Positions 52,601 to 60,915 of a stretch of 64,000 bases of DNA are shown piece by piece. How positions within the stretch are numbered: the first letter of the stretch is position 1; each line of letters opens with the position of its first letter. The translations under genes and the position numbers were made by a program. The notes under the pieces are model-generated. The model saw only the letters and a list, made by a program, of their open reading frames with translations. It had not been told where the DNA came from and ran no database searches. The DNA comes from Romanomermis culicivorax (lineage: Eukaryota; Nematoda; Enoplea; Mermithida; Mermithidae). The stretch lies in assembly GCA_963922205.1 (NCBI GenBank), contig CAWUHX010000013.1, positions 930,001 through 994,000 on the forward strand, written 5' to 3'.

Positions 52601-54093
52601 CTGATTTGGACAAACAATTGGCCGTCTTGAGAACGAAAATCAGTGGAACCAAAGAGGCCATCAGCAAATTGATTGTCCAAAACGACTTTTTACGTAGCCA
52701 ATTAAACAACGGCGGACAACAATCATCGCCGTTTACCGGTTATGCCAGTGATTTAATAGAGAAAATTCGATCGTTGAACGTCGAACAATCCGGAGAACTG
52801 AGTGACGAGCAGACGGCCGCTCTTTTGGACAATGGGGAGCTGGCTGATCCGGAAAGGTACTCGTATGTGTTATATAGTTGAGGAATCTTGAACATTATCT
52901 TATTCTTTGGAAGGTTACATCACTGGGGTTAATTTCCTGAAGAATTATTGGACCATTGCAAATTTGTTTCTGGTGAAAGGTCCGTTTGATTCTTTTGTTT
53001 TTCTACCTGTTTGACGAAACCATCTTGCTGATTGAAAAGCTCAGCACATAAGTACATTCCCCAGATTGGAGCTTCAATTCACCTAAAATCTAGGGTATCA
53101 AATTTGTGAATCGTAATTTGTTGTATTATTTTCCCAGTTGCAATTTTAGTGTCCTCTTCGTTTATTACATTGATATTTCTTATCTTCAGATTACTGTTTC
53201 CTGAACATTCATGAAATTGATTATTTCATTTCTCAAAATTTTTGGGCGTCACGTTTGAAGATGATTGTATTGACTTATTACCTGTCCATTTATATTTCCT
53301 ATTTCGACGAAAATTTTTCGAATTTTCCTTGAAATTCAGACGGGAATTGAATACTTTGTCAGCCGAGATAAACGACGTAGATGAAAAAATTATGCGTAAG
53401 AGACGTGAATTATACGAATTGAACGAAAATATCGAAATGGAGCGCGAAATGTTACGTCAACGAAAAATCGCCTTAGAAAAAGAAATCGATTATTTGGAAC
53501 AGTCAATCGCAATTTTAGAAAAGGAAAATCAAGCCAATGTTCAACAACAGCAAAATCAACAACAACATCCAAAATTGTTGTCCGATGACGACCGCCAATC
53601 GAAACGAGGGGAAGTCGATCGTTTACAGAAACTTGAAAAAGAAAAACGTGAAAAATTGAAACGACTAGAGAAACAGGCGGCCGATTTGGAACAAGAATGT
53701 CAAAGAACAAATAACGACTTGCAAAGTCAACTAAACGAGGCGAATGTCTGGAAGGCAAGATTGAGGGCCGAAGACATACGGAAAGTCGCTCTAGAAGACA
53801 AGTTGGCGGTATGTTATTTTTCTCTATTTGAATTAATTTGTTTTTTACTTAACGGAGTTTTTCAGCATACCCAAATATCTCATCTTTCTTTTATCTTTTT
53901 CTATTTTGGTGTTCGTATTTAGAGTATTAAACAGCGCACTAGTGAATTGGACCGAAAATTGGAAATTCAGCGAGAAAAAACGTTCGTTATAGAGAAACCC
54001 GTACAAAGGTACAAATCGGATGCCAATTCAACAACAGAAAATCGTCGATCAGCTAGCCAACCGCCGACATTGACTAGTGGTTCAAGGAAGTAA
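19682..54093 (+). CDS. Long coiled-coil protein, 8 exons, two giant transposon-filled introns
   Basis: I do not recognise the family. Exons: 19682-19776, 39974-40259, 51394-51567, 51672-51944, 52147-52404, 52591-52856, 53340-53808, 53923-54093. All join in phase through consensus GT-AG borders, summing to 1992 nt (663 residues). Residues 1-32 form a Ser/Thr-rich head. From about residue 60 to about 600 the sequence is charged and heptad-like (for example [50 protein letters not shown]), with a Gln-rich stretch in exon 7. The last 50 residues are Ser/Thr/basic and unstructured. I see no membrane segment, and the conserved end motif of intermediate-filament rods is absent. A cytoskeletal or centrosomal scaffold is plausible but is only inference. 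Exon 1 is assigned by its ATG, donor and matching phase 2 across a 20-kb intron, and is less certain than exons 2-8. Exon 4 could be read through its donor to a stop at 52091, but the splice at 51944 keeps the frame. Confidence 0.75.
19777..21571. other. Intron 1 of the coiled-coil gene, left of the LTR element
   Basis: No firm feature is seen. Between 20270 and 20475 there is a repetitive block rich in ttccgacggaa and acggaacg words that may be a MITE fragment. At 20930-21073 a short open stretch ends in a stop and is followed by AATAAA at 21150-21155; it could be an exon of another transcript, but nothing confirms this. Around 21280-21480 nothing is recognised. Confidence 0.35.
21572..22045 (+). 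repeat. 5' LTR, 474 bp
   Basis: It starts TGTTGGGG and ends GCCTAACA, so the outermost bases form the inverted repeat TGTT/AACA. It is collinear with 35004-35480 over its whole length. It must carry the promoter and start of transcription; no clear TATA box was picked out. The antisense 133-residue ORF here and its counterpart in the 3' LTR are by-products of the repeat. Confidence 0.95.
22046..22066 (+). promoter_or_regulatory. Probable primer binding site
   Basis: Directly after the LTR end, the sequence agtggtggactcttaacg contains TGG two bases downstream, the position where minus-strand synthesis is normally primed by a tRNA 3' end (CCA). I could not match it with confidence to a particular tRNA. 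Confidence 0.5.
22154..23974 (+). CDS. gag: Gag polyprotein with an SR-rich segment
   Basis: Gag forms the virus-like particle. The ATG at 22154 is preferred; the frame is open upstream only through non-ATG codons. The first 300 residues are charged. A strongly Arg/Ser-rich run (about 23062-23180, containing [18 protein letters not shown] and then a poly-Ser tract) follows. It leads into a capsid-like region with [20 protein letters not shown] and [14 protein letters not shown] (about 23200-23680), typical of retrotransposon Gag. The frame ends at 23974, while a zinc knuckle and an RGG stretch that normally belong to Gag lie in the overlapping +1 frame at 24070-24280. Either Gag-Pol is made by a frameshift or a mutation has cut this Gag short; the window holds no second gag to decide. 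Confidence 0.85.
   Translation: MSLPVGKMLRTPPRSHEPSVSNLDSAEEHAAVEQIQAQAPETEGRRESRIAEVARIEEELRKSSFEMARQADIETTVSGSVKGHQTFERERPTSPPKLVHPMAETLEEIRRKSKPAWRSNMMDMNYDKYYEDAPADLYEDKYSRRYDPEMGNFIRREEQRDRIDPKNLRINVLEKKVELLIKVIESAQVKEKETEEDQRKKIGESSYIESRLERVSEPKREVHSEVYVRSQEDRDKYSSRYRGWTEEPQGSRNAEQAQSNAYGYSESRRSRERKVTICDESSQGEDRFSRPTPRRDTTNRADLSPERRKKRRSKSRKRSHRSRTRSRHYSDSDNSSSSTSNSSSSVEVDVRDVVKVLKHRPLESEFLENTADKVKKECLRRLSQNTARRIARTSSSYTEARRNVLKYLAPTYDLTMLKRELFNMKQEEDESALEFLKRLSNPVDLVYADQTDQLRQENIINAFIYKSSPLYQTELQDVLPSMKTWQDLAYAVTQIDKKYKNVFTTFGAKDKPIKVNQVVATEEKCPEIAFVGNAPYGSTKKYNQTKSRRQNQLQKAVEEERSEENAEEMQPGPSPRDVKKSNEEQAKESFYSYSLKGMATIGSKGG
23838..28671 (+). pseudogene. pol: Pol: zinc knuckle, protease, RT, RNase H, integrase (frame-broken)
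   Basis: In order: a C-x2-H-x4-H-x4-C zinc knuckle ([14 protein letters not shown], about 24070) and RGG-rich stretch; aspartic protease LIDTGAQC (about 24748); reverse transcriptase with DLKSGYWQ and YIDD (about 26196); RNase H with TDASG (about 26647) and TDHKPL; then integrase. The frame is lost at 27599-27667. A 22-bp word is repeated at an offset of 29 bp (27599-27620 and 27628-27649), and at least one further base is missing before the integrase frame resumes. About 29 residues, including the first zinc-binding His, are absent relative to the minus-strand copy. Integrase then runs 27817-28671 with the SD and [12 protein letters not shown] motifs, but the first catalytic Asp is Glu (VEIVG against VDIVG in the other copy). 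The C-terminus keeps a GPY-type segment. It cannot be functional as it stands. Confidence 0.92.
28672..29929 (+). other. Non-coding gap between integrase and ORF3
   Basis: This contains a GT-rich run (about 28730-28750), a C-run at 28757-28769 and AT-rich sequence. The same-sized gap (about 1.2 kb) separates pol from ORF3 in the minus-strand element (60930-62137), so it is a constant part of the element. A 93-residue open stretch at 29099-29380 shows no family resemblance. Confidence 0.5.
29930..29942 (+). promoter_or_regulatory. Probable 3' splice acceptor for ORF3 mRNA
   Basis: The sequence ends in gaattttttag, with ORF3-like coding starting immediately after AG (ACTACAATGTTAAACGC). In the minus-strand copy a T-rich stretch ending in tttag is followed at the same codon phase by the homologous coding sequence. 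Neither copy has an ATG near the start of the frame. A donor in the leader or early gag is implied but not identified. Confidence 0.6.
29943..34225 (+). pseudogene. ORF3: DEDDy exonuclease-like N-terminus and long accessory protein (broken copy)
   Basis: This is homologous to the intact ORF at 56387-60915. The exonuclease-like region keeps GFDSEKV (motif I, D-x-E), a GYNLVTDLV segment (motif II Asp) and [14 protein letters not shown] (motif III, Y-x3-D), which is the DEDDy signature of RNase D/WRN/EXD1-type 3'-5' exonucleases. Breaks are an in-frame TAA at 30929-30931, a frame change near 31890, and further changes between 32160 and 32230. The downstream part (32228-34225) contains a coiled-coil Gln/Glu-rich stretch, a basic KRRDEE region, a Ser/Thr/Lys linker, a conserved domain (about 33200-33620, with [13 protein letters not shown] and [14 protein letters not shown]) and a Gly/Arg-rich tail. 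The position is that of env, but no signal peptide or membrane segment is seen. Function in the element is unknown. Confidence 0.85.
34991..35003 (+). promoter_or_regulatory. Polypurine tract
   Basis: gagggctgaggga abuts the 3' LTR, the position of the plus-strand primer. In the minus-strand element the matching purine-rich word ends in gaggga next to its LTR, preceded by a shared ggtcggttt. Confidence 0.75.
35004..35480 (+). repeat. 3' LTR, 477 bp
   Basis: It is collinear with the 5' LTR, begins TGTTGGGG and ends GCCTAACA, followed by the target duplication tacg. Differences from the 5' LTR include an extra tta in a TTA run and clustered changes in the last 30 bp. Confidence 0.95.
36815..36990. 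repeat. Palindromic dispersed repeat, copy 2
   Basis: This is related to 205-375: it shares actaccatatggctag, ggattagaaaatcctggg, gatatggccgacgatttct and an acatgtatg end. It occurs in inverted orientation relative to copy 1, and each copy is itself nearly palindromic. Confidence 0.55.
37708..37812 (+). repeat. Dispersed repeat, about 105 bp, copy 2
   Basis: Nearly identical to 8217-8322 in the same orientation. Confidence 0.75.
38833..39800. mobile_element. hAT element, 968 bp, with perfect target duplication
   Basis: The ends are cagagccgtgccttgg at the left and, reverse-complemented, cagggccgtgccaagg at the right. The flanks are a perfect 8-bp duplication ctttgaaa (38825-38832 and 39801-39808). 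The left subterminal region is internally duplicated: ggggccgcaaaaactt near 38890 and ggggccgcaagaactt near 39035, each followed by related sequence through tgtatgct[ac]gacaa. No transposase ORF is present. It lies about 170 bp upstream of exon 2 of the coiled-coil gene. Confidence 0.92.
41124..43512. mobile_element. Inverted-repeat element with gagagcc-rich ends, possibly Harbinger-like
   Basis: The left end gggccggttccaagaaa and the right end ttcgtggaaccggctgc are near reverse complements. Both subterminal regions are dense in gagagc/ctctc words (41130-41410 and 43330-43500). The ends recall PIF/Harbinger MITEs, but I could not confirm a 3-bp target duplication, and the outermost two bases do not match. 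The interior is T-rich and non-coding, with a C-rich repeat at 42518-42745. Confidence 0.5.
42518..42745 (+). repeat. C-rich dispersed repeat, copy 1
   Basis: Collinear with about 47500-47685: both run from cctgtaattg or ctgtaattga, through tatacccacccccc, a ttggtcttttttggg/tttggccttttttgggg block and a second C-run, to ggacctcttacag[ag]tatgttca. Short inverted words (cctgtaa at one end and ttacag at the other) suggest a small MITE. Confidence 0.65.
44398..45170. repeat. Tandem array of a 98-bp unit, about 8 copies
   Basis: The word gtgtaaagtgaccgcattca (with variants) recurs at 44398, 44495, 44590, 44689, 44787, 44885, 44983 and 45081, a spacing of 97, 95, 99, 98, 98, 98 and 98 bp. Each unit also contains attgaattccc, aaaccccttccnc and a tgcgcttgtttacac word. 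The copies are diverged, so the array is old. The short ORFs across it are by-products of a period not divisible by three. Confidence 0.9.
45718..46636. other. Gene-free part of intron 2
   Basis: Nothing coding is seen. Around 45790-45900 there are accgaaactgatatt and ggaaccgaaatgac words like the ends of the hAT element at 1819-3268, suggesting a decayed relative. Confidence 0.4.
46645..47263. mobile_element. hAT MITE of the CAGTGTTTTTTTTTGTAC family, 619 bp
   Basis: The left end is cagtgtttttttttgtac and the right end gtacaaaaaaaacactg. The flanks agtggcga (46637-46644) and aggggcga (47264-47271) match at 7 of 8 bases. The subterminal regions repeat ctttgtac words. It is the same family as 11975-12434. 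No transposase is encoded. Confidence 0.85.
47381..47850. mobile_element. Harbinger-type MITE with TTA target duplication, 470 bp
   Basis: The left end ggggccaactatacttc and the right end (reverse-complemented gaggccaactatacttc) are inverted repeats, continuing with cgtacgg-rich sequence on both sides. TTA flanks both ends (47378-47380, 47851-47853), the usual 3-bp TWA-type duplication of PIF/Harbinger. A C-rich repeat related to 42518-42745 occupies about 47500-47685, so this MITE has itself been invaded or has captured that repeat. Confidence 0.8.
47854..49303. other. Gene-free part of intron 2
   Basis: No exon is seen. Around 48890-48975 the words gctcctaaaattttaag and gagccattttggc are a fragment of the repeat family found at 12470-12540 and 50955-51015. 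Confidence 0.4.
49541..50004 (+). pseudogene. Harbinger transposase remnants
   Basis: At 49541-49680 the translation contains [17 protein letters not shown], like the N-terminal part of Harbinger transposases before the nuclease core. At 49864-50004 an acidic tail ending [15 protein letters not shown] before a stop resembles the usual C-terminus. The DDE nuclease core between them is missing or unrecognisable, so no activity is possible. The assignment rests on pattern resemblance only. Confidence 0.6.
50063..50302 (-). CDS. Myb/SANT-like DNA-binding protein of a Harbinger element
   Basis: A 79-residue ORF with the Trp/Leu pattern of a Myb/SANT-like (MADF-like) helix-turn-helix: [15 protein letters not shown], a basic linker, then [13 protein letters not shown] and a final QTEWKDLKK. 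Autonomous Harbinger transposons carry such a protein, which brings the transposase to DNA and the nucleus. The ORF stops right after the domain, so the protein is probably truncated. It sits opposite the transposase remnants. Confidence 0.7.
   Translation of the reverse strand: MSGKKKSRDRNFSDLEVDFLLEHVDGRKDIIQSKKSDNVAKKIKKAAWAEIVKELHENPGCQDRTIQQLQTEWKDLKKV
50705..51040 (+). repeat. Dispersed repeat (copy B), hAT-empty
   Basis: Collinear with the repeat at 11714-12575, but the gttacaag site near 50918 is uninterrupted, showing the state before hAT insertion. It includes ctggttggaaatcaa and aggagccatttggctcc. Confidence 0.75.
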
Positions 54094-55082
54094 GCTAAAA
54101 TTACGCTTAGAACATAGGCACGAAACTGCTGCTGGTGCTGAACGCTTGAGAGACTAAAGCTGCAGCTGAGATGCAATATAAGTTGCGGCTAAACACCACT
54201 TTCGTTAGGATGCAGCTTAGGGTGCAACTTAACCTTCTCAATATGCTTTAAATAGGAATTATGTCGCACCTTAAGCTGCAGCCTGCAGCTTGATGAAAAT
54301 GGTATGGCATATAGACCTGAGTTGTAAGCTATTGTACAACCATTCATGGTAGGGCCTGAATCGGATCTGGAATTTGCGTCCCGGCCCAGCCCAAAAATTT
54401 TTTTTAGTATCCCGAACCCGGCTCGGTCCGAAATCGGGCTTTAACCTTGAGGCTCGACCTGAACCGATTAAAAACAACAAGCCCCAAAGCCCGACCCGAA
54501 AGTCCGATCTTAAAATTTTGTGTAAATGCAATTTCATTTGATATTTTACTATTGCTCAACATAGCACTTTTTTCGTCGTCGAGTTCATGCATTGAAATTT
54601 TTGGATTAAATAGTAATTTATTAAAAGCGAAATTGAAAAGTACGATGTCGCCTGAACTGATTATAAATAAAAATTGACTAATAAATAAGTTGGTGAACCG
54701 TTCAGTAATACAAACATTGAAGAAATTTGCTCAAAGTCCACGAAAGGGGACAAAGAGCAAAAAACGGAAGCAGAGAAAAAAGGGTGTGAGTAAAGAGCAT
54801 AGTTAGTCGGGCCGAGCTGTGGCTACTTTGTCCATGGTTTTTTGTTCTAAAAATTGAAAAATCGAAAATTTCTTGGTTTTCTTCAGGAACACTGAAAAAT
54901 AAGGTGTCACTAACAACATGTATTTGATTCAGAAATCACAACGAAGATAATCAAAAACTATACCTTGCACATCAAAATCTTACGGGCTTTTTCGGGTTTT
55001 TGAAAAATAAGTCTGCCCGGCCCGACCTGTTGTGCAGGTCTTTCCTTAAGAGGCGTAAGAAAAGATTGGGTCTGAACTGACC
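54094..55082. other. 3' flank of the coiled-coil gene
   Basis: This must include the 3' UTR; AATAAA-like words occur near 54664. Between 54110 and 54300 gcagctta/taagctgcag words are repeated in both orientations. From 54345 to about 55050 there is a repeat with cggcccagccc, ccgaacccggctcgg and gcccggcccgacc, probably a decayed hAT-type MITE. The minus-strand LTR element is inserted at its right border. Confidence 0.4.
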
Positions 55083-55641
55083 TGTTAGAACTGATCCCTT
55101 GGCTAAGCCTCGGTGATAGTGCAACAGTCCGGTTATCCCCAGACCTACAACAACAAAGATAAACTTAACTCTAAAGAGCGGGGCCTTACCAAGGACCTCC
55201 GCAGTCTCCTAGATGAGACAAGGAATCCCCTCAGGGATAAACTTACTTGGGTATAACCCGTAAGGGGTTTCCCAAAGCTTACCTGATGTAAGCCGGCGCC
55301 TGGGCCTCTGGCCCTCCGCCTTCGTCGATGCGAATAATCTAAATAAATAAACGAATATATTAAGCAATATGTCCGACGAAATATGTAAAAAGAATGTGGG
55401 TATACCACAGTGAATAACTCATAAACAAAACAAGTTGCTGGGAAAATTGTATTTGGGGACGCCAGCAATAATAGTCAAAATATAATAAAAAACGAGATAA
55501 AGTGAAGAATGATTTTCACTATCTTTTTCGGTCTTTCTGTGGCGCTCCATTCTATGCAAATGTCTGCGCCGCTGGTCGTCCCTTTCGTCGATTTGCATGT
55601 CGATTTCCCCACACGAATTGGCATCAACAGGGTGCCCAACA
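55083..55641 (-). repeat. 3' LTR of the minus-strand element, about 559 bp
   Basis: On the minus strand it begins TGTTGGGCACCCTG and ends CTAACA, the same termini as the 474-477 bp LTRs of the other element. Shared words near its end are ttgttgttgta and actgttgca. The start is fixed by the adjoining purine tract, which aligns with 34991-35003. Confidence 0.8.
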
Positions 55642-55654
55642 TCCCTCGCGCGTC
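55642..55654 (-). promoter_or_regulatory. Polypurine tract region of the minus-strand element
   Basis: On the minus strand cgcgcgaggga precedes the LTR, and ggtcggtttcgacg lies just before it, matching ggtcggttttgagg of the plus-strand element. The tract is less purely purine than usual. Confidence 0.55.
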
Positions 55655-56386
55655 GAAACCGACCTACGGGAGGTAGAAAAAAAAACTTTTGGCCGGGTTA
55701 CCCCGGCATTAAAAAGAATTAATCAAAAAAAAAGAAAAAATCTACAATTCCGGCTGACTCCTGATAAACAGTTTGTCTCACTCGGACTCCCGTTTCACAG
55801 TCTGTCCTAATAGAACTCCTGTGCTGGTCGTTGGACACAACGAATACCAAGGGCTTCGCCGCAATGGCTGGCAAGTGACGCCCATTTTGACCTCGGCGTT
55901 GATGGAATAACCTCCTGCCCTAAGGAGTACGACGTAAACGTCGGTGCCGAATGTGGCCGGTTTCGGGCTCGGCCGCTCGGTCTGCATGCTGTGTCAATTC
56001 GTTGGCCGTGGGTCTAACCGCATGCAAATCGATTTCCCGCGTCTCTATTTTTTCTAAATTAAACTAAAATACGAGATTATATTACGATACAAAAAGACGA
56101 CGCGGGAATGTACGGATATCACAAAATTTTAAAATGCGCTAAAAAATTTGAGCAAAAATGTGGCCAAAAGTTTTAAAATATTTTTTACGGTTGCGTTTTG
56201 CACCGGTTTTGTCAAAAAAGAAATTTTTGATGGCCAGCAGCACCGAAAATAATGTTTTTGGATTTTTTGTTTTTTGATTTTTTTTGGATTTTGTGATTTT
56301 ATTAGTGTTTTTGGATTTTGTGTTTTATGAAATAAGTAAAAATATATACGAAAAAGAAATTTTTGGGCCAAAATTTTTGCGGCTAT
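55655..56386 (-). other. 3' untranslated tail of the minus-strand element
   Basis: This is a non-coding stretch between the ORF3 stop and the purine tract, equivalent to 34226-34990 of the other copy. Both include a highly AT-rich part just after the ORF. No further gene is seen. Confidence 0.5.
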
Positions 56387-59300
56387 TTACTGCTGCTGCC
56401 CGCCGCCTCGGTAGCCTCCTCGAGGTCTACCTTGATAGTACCCCCTCTGACCTGGTTGGCCTCGGGTATGACCTCCATCTTGGCCTCGATTTTGGCCTTG
56501 TTGGCTCCCGCCGCGTCTACCTAGCGGCATAAAATTCGGATTATGGAATTGAGCATCCGGGTCTTGACCTTGGTGTTGCCAGGTTCCTCGGCCTCTGTAG
56601 GGTCGCTGAGGGCGCCCTCTGAAGCCTCCTCTGGGTTGACCTTGGTCATACCCCGGTCTAGCCCTATACGGGGCCGGGTTTGAGAACATATCGTCTCTCC
56701 CCTGCTGCCTTTGACCACTGCTAGTGGAGCTGCTGCGTTGTGGTTTTTGTGTCCGGTAAGTTGAATTAAGAGATTTTGATGATATTGATTTTGATCGAGA
56801 GAGCGGACTTTTATAAGAAGTGCTAGCAGCTTCACTATATGACCTCTGGCTGGTCGTAGCCGATGATTGTTGTATCATCGGCGGTTGTTTCTTAGCCGGA
56901 GGGAGTCTAGGCACTTTAAACTTACTCGGGCTCTTGGCAGCCGTTCGCTGATATTTATCAGCTTGCGACCTGTCATCGCCTGGTGCCTTCCTCTTAACAC
57001 CCATCTGGTTTAACCTTTGCGAGCCCATAAAAATATATTGATTAAAGGCTGCAATGTAGACATCGTCTACGCGGTTTCCCTGGGCCTCAACGACTAGTTG
57101 TCTGTTCGCAAACGAACACGCCTGGGCATACCACCTACCAATTGCCGTTGGCGTGATCGGAGCGAAGTCCAACTGTAGAAAAATCATTAGGGTCACATAC
57201 CTAATGGCCGTAAAAACGTCTGAGGCATCGTAGTCCTGAAGCCATCTGGGAATAAGAATTAAGATGATCCATTCCCAGATTTCCTCAGGGATGCGCTCTC
57301 CGTCAAACATAAATCCGCCCTGCATTTCAAATTGCTGGCGGTAATTTTCGTGAATTTCGGCCATAGCGTCATTGACCATTCTGTAAATGATCGGCCGTTC
57401 TTGGCGATCAAAGGCGAAATAATTGGCGACCTCTGGATTTTCGAATGAGATCGGCCCAATTAAGCGCCTTTGTTCCCGTTGCCACTCCCAATAGTCAATC
57501 AGAGTTTCGGCTAATTGACCAGGAGTGACAAACTGCTGTGGTTCCCTTTCGGGTCTACTAGCTACCACATTCAGTTTGACCTTCTTGATCAATTTTTCCT
57601 CCGATTCAAGATCGGGCTTCACCAATACGCTTCCCGCAGGTTTGCTACTTCTTGCGGTATAGCTGGAGGGCACGGATTTGCTTTTGCCAGATGAAGTACT
57701 AACCTCTCCGCCGGTTTTCGATACCGTTCGCGTCTGAGTGTACGAAATTGTTGCAGTGGACCCTGTTGTCCTATCCGATTTTGTCTGGCCTTTGGAGGTC
57801 TCCGTTCGCGTTTGACTTTTTGAAGTCTCCGTCCTCGTCTGACTTTTCGAAGTCTCCGTTCTCGACTTTTGACTCGTCGAGTATTCTGGGGTCGTTGTTT
57901 CTTCGGCCGTATCGTAGGCGTCGTTTTCAGATCCGGTGGCGGCCGCTCCTTGTTGCTGCTGACCTTGAGCTGCAAGTCTGCGTCGTTTGGCCTTACCTAT
58001 CCTCTTTCTGCGCCTTACCTTTTCCTTGGCCAAGTGTCGGATAAATTTTTCCGACATACCTTCAGCTAACATCTGCTGAACTTTGTCTGGGGAATAAATT
58101 CCAGGAATACCTTCCTCGGCAATTCTTCCCCTCCTCATCAGCTCTGTCGCTGCAATGGCTGAATCTGAGCTATCATCGGCTAGTGCCTGCTCCTTCAGCT
58201 TCCTTTGGATTGCCCTCTGACGCAGGAATTCCTGCTGCGTCAGCCTTCTCTGTTCTTGAATTTTGGCCTGTAGGGCCTCTTGCTTCGCTTGTCGGTCGTG
58301 ATCCTTAGGATCTTTGGCCTTCACAGGTATCTCCTGGGATGCTTCCTGCATCTTCTCCAGTCTGACATCGATCCCTGACATTTTAGTGACTGCTTCGTCA
58401 ATTTGAGTCTGGATTTTTTCCTCCTCAATAGCCTGTTTCTGAGTCTTGGCCTCCATCGCATCCTTATTTTCTGATGTCTGGCCCTCAGATTCCAGAATTT
58501 CACCCTCTTCTTCTTCTTCAACATCCTCCTCTGAACTGGACTCAGAGTCTGAATTTCGTATCTTCGGCAAGAGCTGTTTTACTTTAGCTGGTAACACAGC
58601 TGGTGCCGGAGGTACAGACTGCATAATGGTGACAACCTCTGGCTCAGGCTCGGCCGGTTGCTGTATTTGAGGTACTTGAGTCGGCTGTGCCACCGCTGGT
58701 TGCATTGGCGGCGGCACCACGACTATTACTGCAGCTGCCTGCGTAGCAGCAGTGTCCAAAGCTGGTGTAGCTTTGACCACTGGCGCTGGCGCCTGCGGCT
58801 GCGTTTTAACCTGTCCCGTCCCTCCGGCTTGCGCCGTTTGGGAAGTAGAGGGACGATTTACCGGTACCTTAGATATTAACTCACCGGCTGGGGTATATGT
58901 TAGTGTATACCCGGGCATCTCCGAAGCAATTGTTCTCTCCCGGAAGCTTTTGCTAACAAACTCCGGTCTGAGCTCGAGCGGATTTCTCGGTGCGTACGTA
59001 ATTGGGTAATCGGTCGGCGATGCGTCTTCCGTCATCGGATACCGCAGTCCCGGCGTCAAAGTCTCGAAGCCTACGTAGTAAAAAGTTACATAAAAATAAG
59101 GATTTACCTTGTAGGCTCCGTCCTTCAATAACGATTTGTCGTCGCCGATTTGCAAAATTTCCTCGGCTTCTCGAAATCGTAAGGGGACAAATCCGAACCG
59201 ATTCTGCCACGCGTATACCCCTTTTTTAGATGGAAAGCGGGGTTCCGACGGCGGTAGCGTTGCTGCTAACTCTAAATAATAAGCCAGGCGGTCGCCTGAC

Positions 59301-60915
59301 TTCCAGGACATGCGTTTTATCATTTCCTGGCCTTCCCTAGTATAACTATTTAAGAAGTTATAGTTCAGCAAAGCGCTAGTTTCGTAGTCGCACTCCGCTC
59401 TCGAGTGCGGCCATGCCAAATGATAAGCCAATGGCATAAATTTGCAGATGACCTCTAACTCCGCAAAGTTTCGCTCATCTAGCATACCTGAAATTTTTGC
59501 CAAGTTTGGCGTATAAAAATTGGTCTTGTAGGCCTGTCTATGACCTTCGATACCCACTGGGTAGTGGTTGTTTGCTGAAAACACCTCTTCAGGTATTTGA
59601 TCGGGCTTCCCGGCCTGTTGCCAGTATAGCTTGGCGTTTTCGTATAAAGTCAAAGAAATTTTCCCGTCTAAATCCCAATAGGTTCCACCTGACTTGAGAT
59701 TTTCCAGGATATCTTTTGAAATATTAACCCAGTCTGGTATCTGGACGTCCTGGATTTCGTCGGGATCACTATCTGTAGTGTATCCATCGTCCTTCATCGG
59801 TTTGTTATCTCTTGGGAGCAGTGGATAGAAGCCACTTGGCAGTTGAACTCCCTGAGGACGAACTGGATTACACTCCGTGGGCGCGGTATAATAACCTGTG
59901 TTATTTCCCTGCATCTGTACAGCCCAACGGTTATACATTTCACACTTCATCATGTGATAGACCATATTCGGCTGTACCTGATCGGTTTCCATGACTGGGG
60001 TACCTAGCCCCATTTCTCTATTCACGTTGCCCGGGATCATTAGATATTGTTGATAAAAATGTAGGGCAACGGTGTTGATCTGTTTGGGATCCACCTTGTC
60101 ATGGTCGAAAATCTGCATTTGCATAAGCAGTTGATCGGCCATGCCATAGTGAATGGCGGCAAACATGACCAATAAGGAGTAGTATGCGTCTAGAGCGGCG
60201 TATCTAAGCTCTTCCGGCAATATACCCCTTTTGGCAAACCGATCACGGTTCGCCTTTAATGAAAAGTCATACTGGTAGGGGCCCACGTCTATCAGGTAGA
60301 ATTCCGTGAATAGTCCCTTTAACCGAAAGGTTTCGGGACAGATACCTGTCTGAAAGCATTTTTTCTCCAGGTTTACTCCTACCATGGTTAGAGCGAAACG
60401 GTCTAAATCAAAGTATCGACCCTTGGTCTTTCTAAGAAATTCCCGTAAGGGGACAGTTTTGTCCCTGTCCTTATTGTCTCGCCCTGCACCACATACGTTA
60501 TAGATACTTACCAGGTCCTCCAATACGGAATATCCGGCGAAGAGCATGTCGGAGTTCAAGAAGTCGTGGAGGCTGGTCCACTCTTTGAGCATCATCGACG
60601 TCGTATCAATAACGTAGGTTTGACCATTCGTTAGCGCGAAGCTGACATATCGGGCAAACTGCTTTCCCATTGGATTGTCGACCTCTCTTGTTTTAAACAA
60701 GGCGGCGACCTTATCCTGGTTGACTTTTTCAACATCGAAGCCACAAACTGGTTGTCCTCTGAAGATTGATACTTCTCGGATAAAATGGAGTGTCTGGCTG
60801 ACTTTCCCGATGTCTACCAATTTTGGTTCCTTGGGATTAGCCGGCCAGTACCCAAATGTGGCTTTAAACCACTGATCCAGTTCATGGATTCGTACGGCCC
60901 GTTTGACGTTATAAT
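56387..60915 (-). CDS. ORF3: DEDDy 3'-5' exonuclease-like domain plus long accessory protein (intact copy)
   Basis: This frame of about 1509 codons starts directly at a splice-acceptor-like AG (exon from 60915) without a nearby ATG. Counting from codon 60820 as residue 1, exonuclease motifs are D29/E31 (GFDVEKV), D102 (GYSVLEDLV) and Y207/D211 ([17 protein letters not shown]), the complete DEDDy set of RNase D, WRN, EXD1 and MUT-7. The segment before motif III ([16 protein letters not shown]) has the LKxLxxE character of the family. After about residue 300 come a conserved middle region, Pro/Gln/Ala-rich and acidic stretches, a Glu/Gln coiled coil, a GIPGIY...KRRR basic motif (possible nuclear signal), about four TETSKSQTR repeats, a conserved domain (about 1093-1236, with [13 protein letters not shown] and IPEEIWEWI) and an RGG tail (about 1380-1473). 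The position matches env, but there is no signal peptide or membrane helix. Role unknown; nuclease activity is inferred from motifs. Confidence 0.85.
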
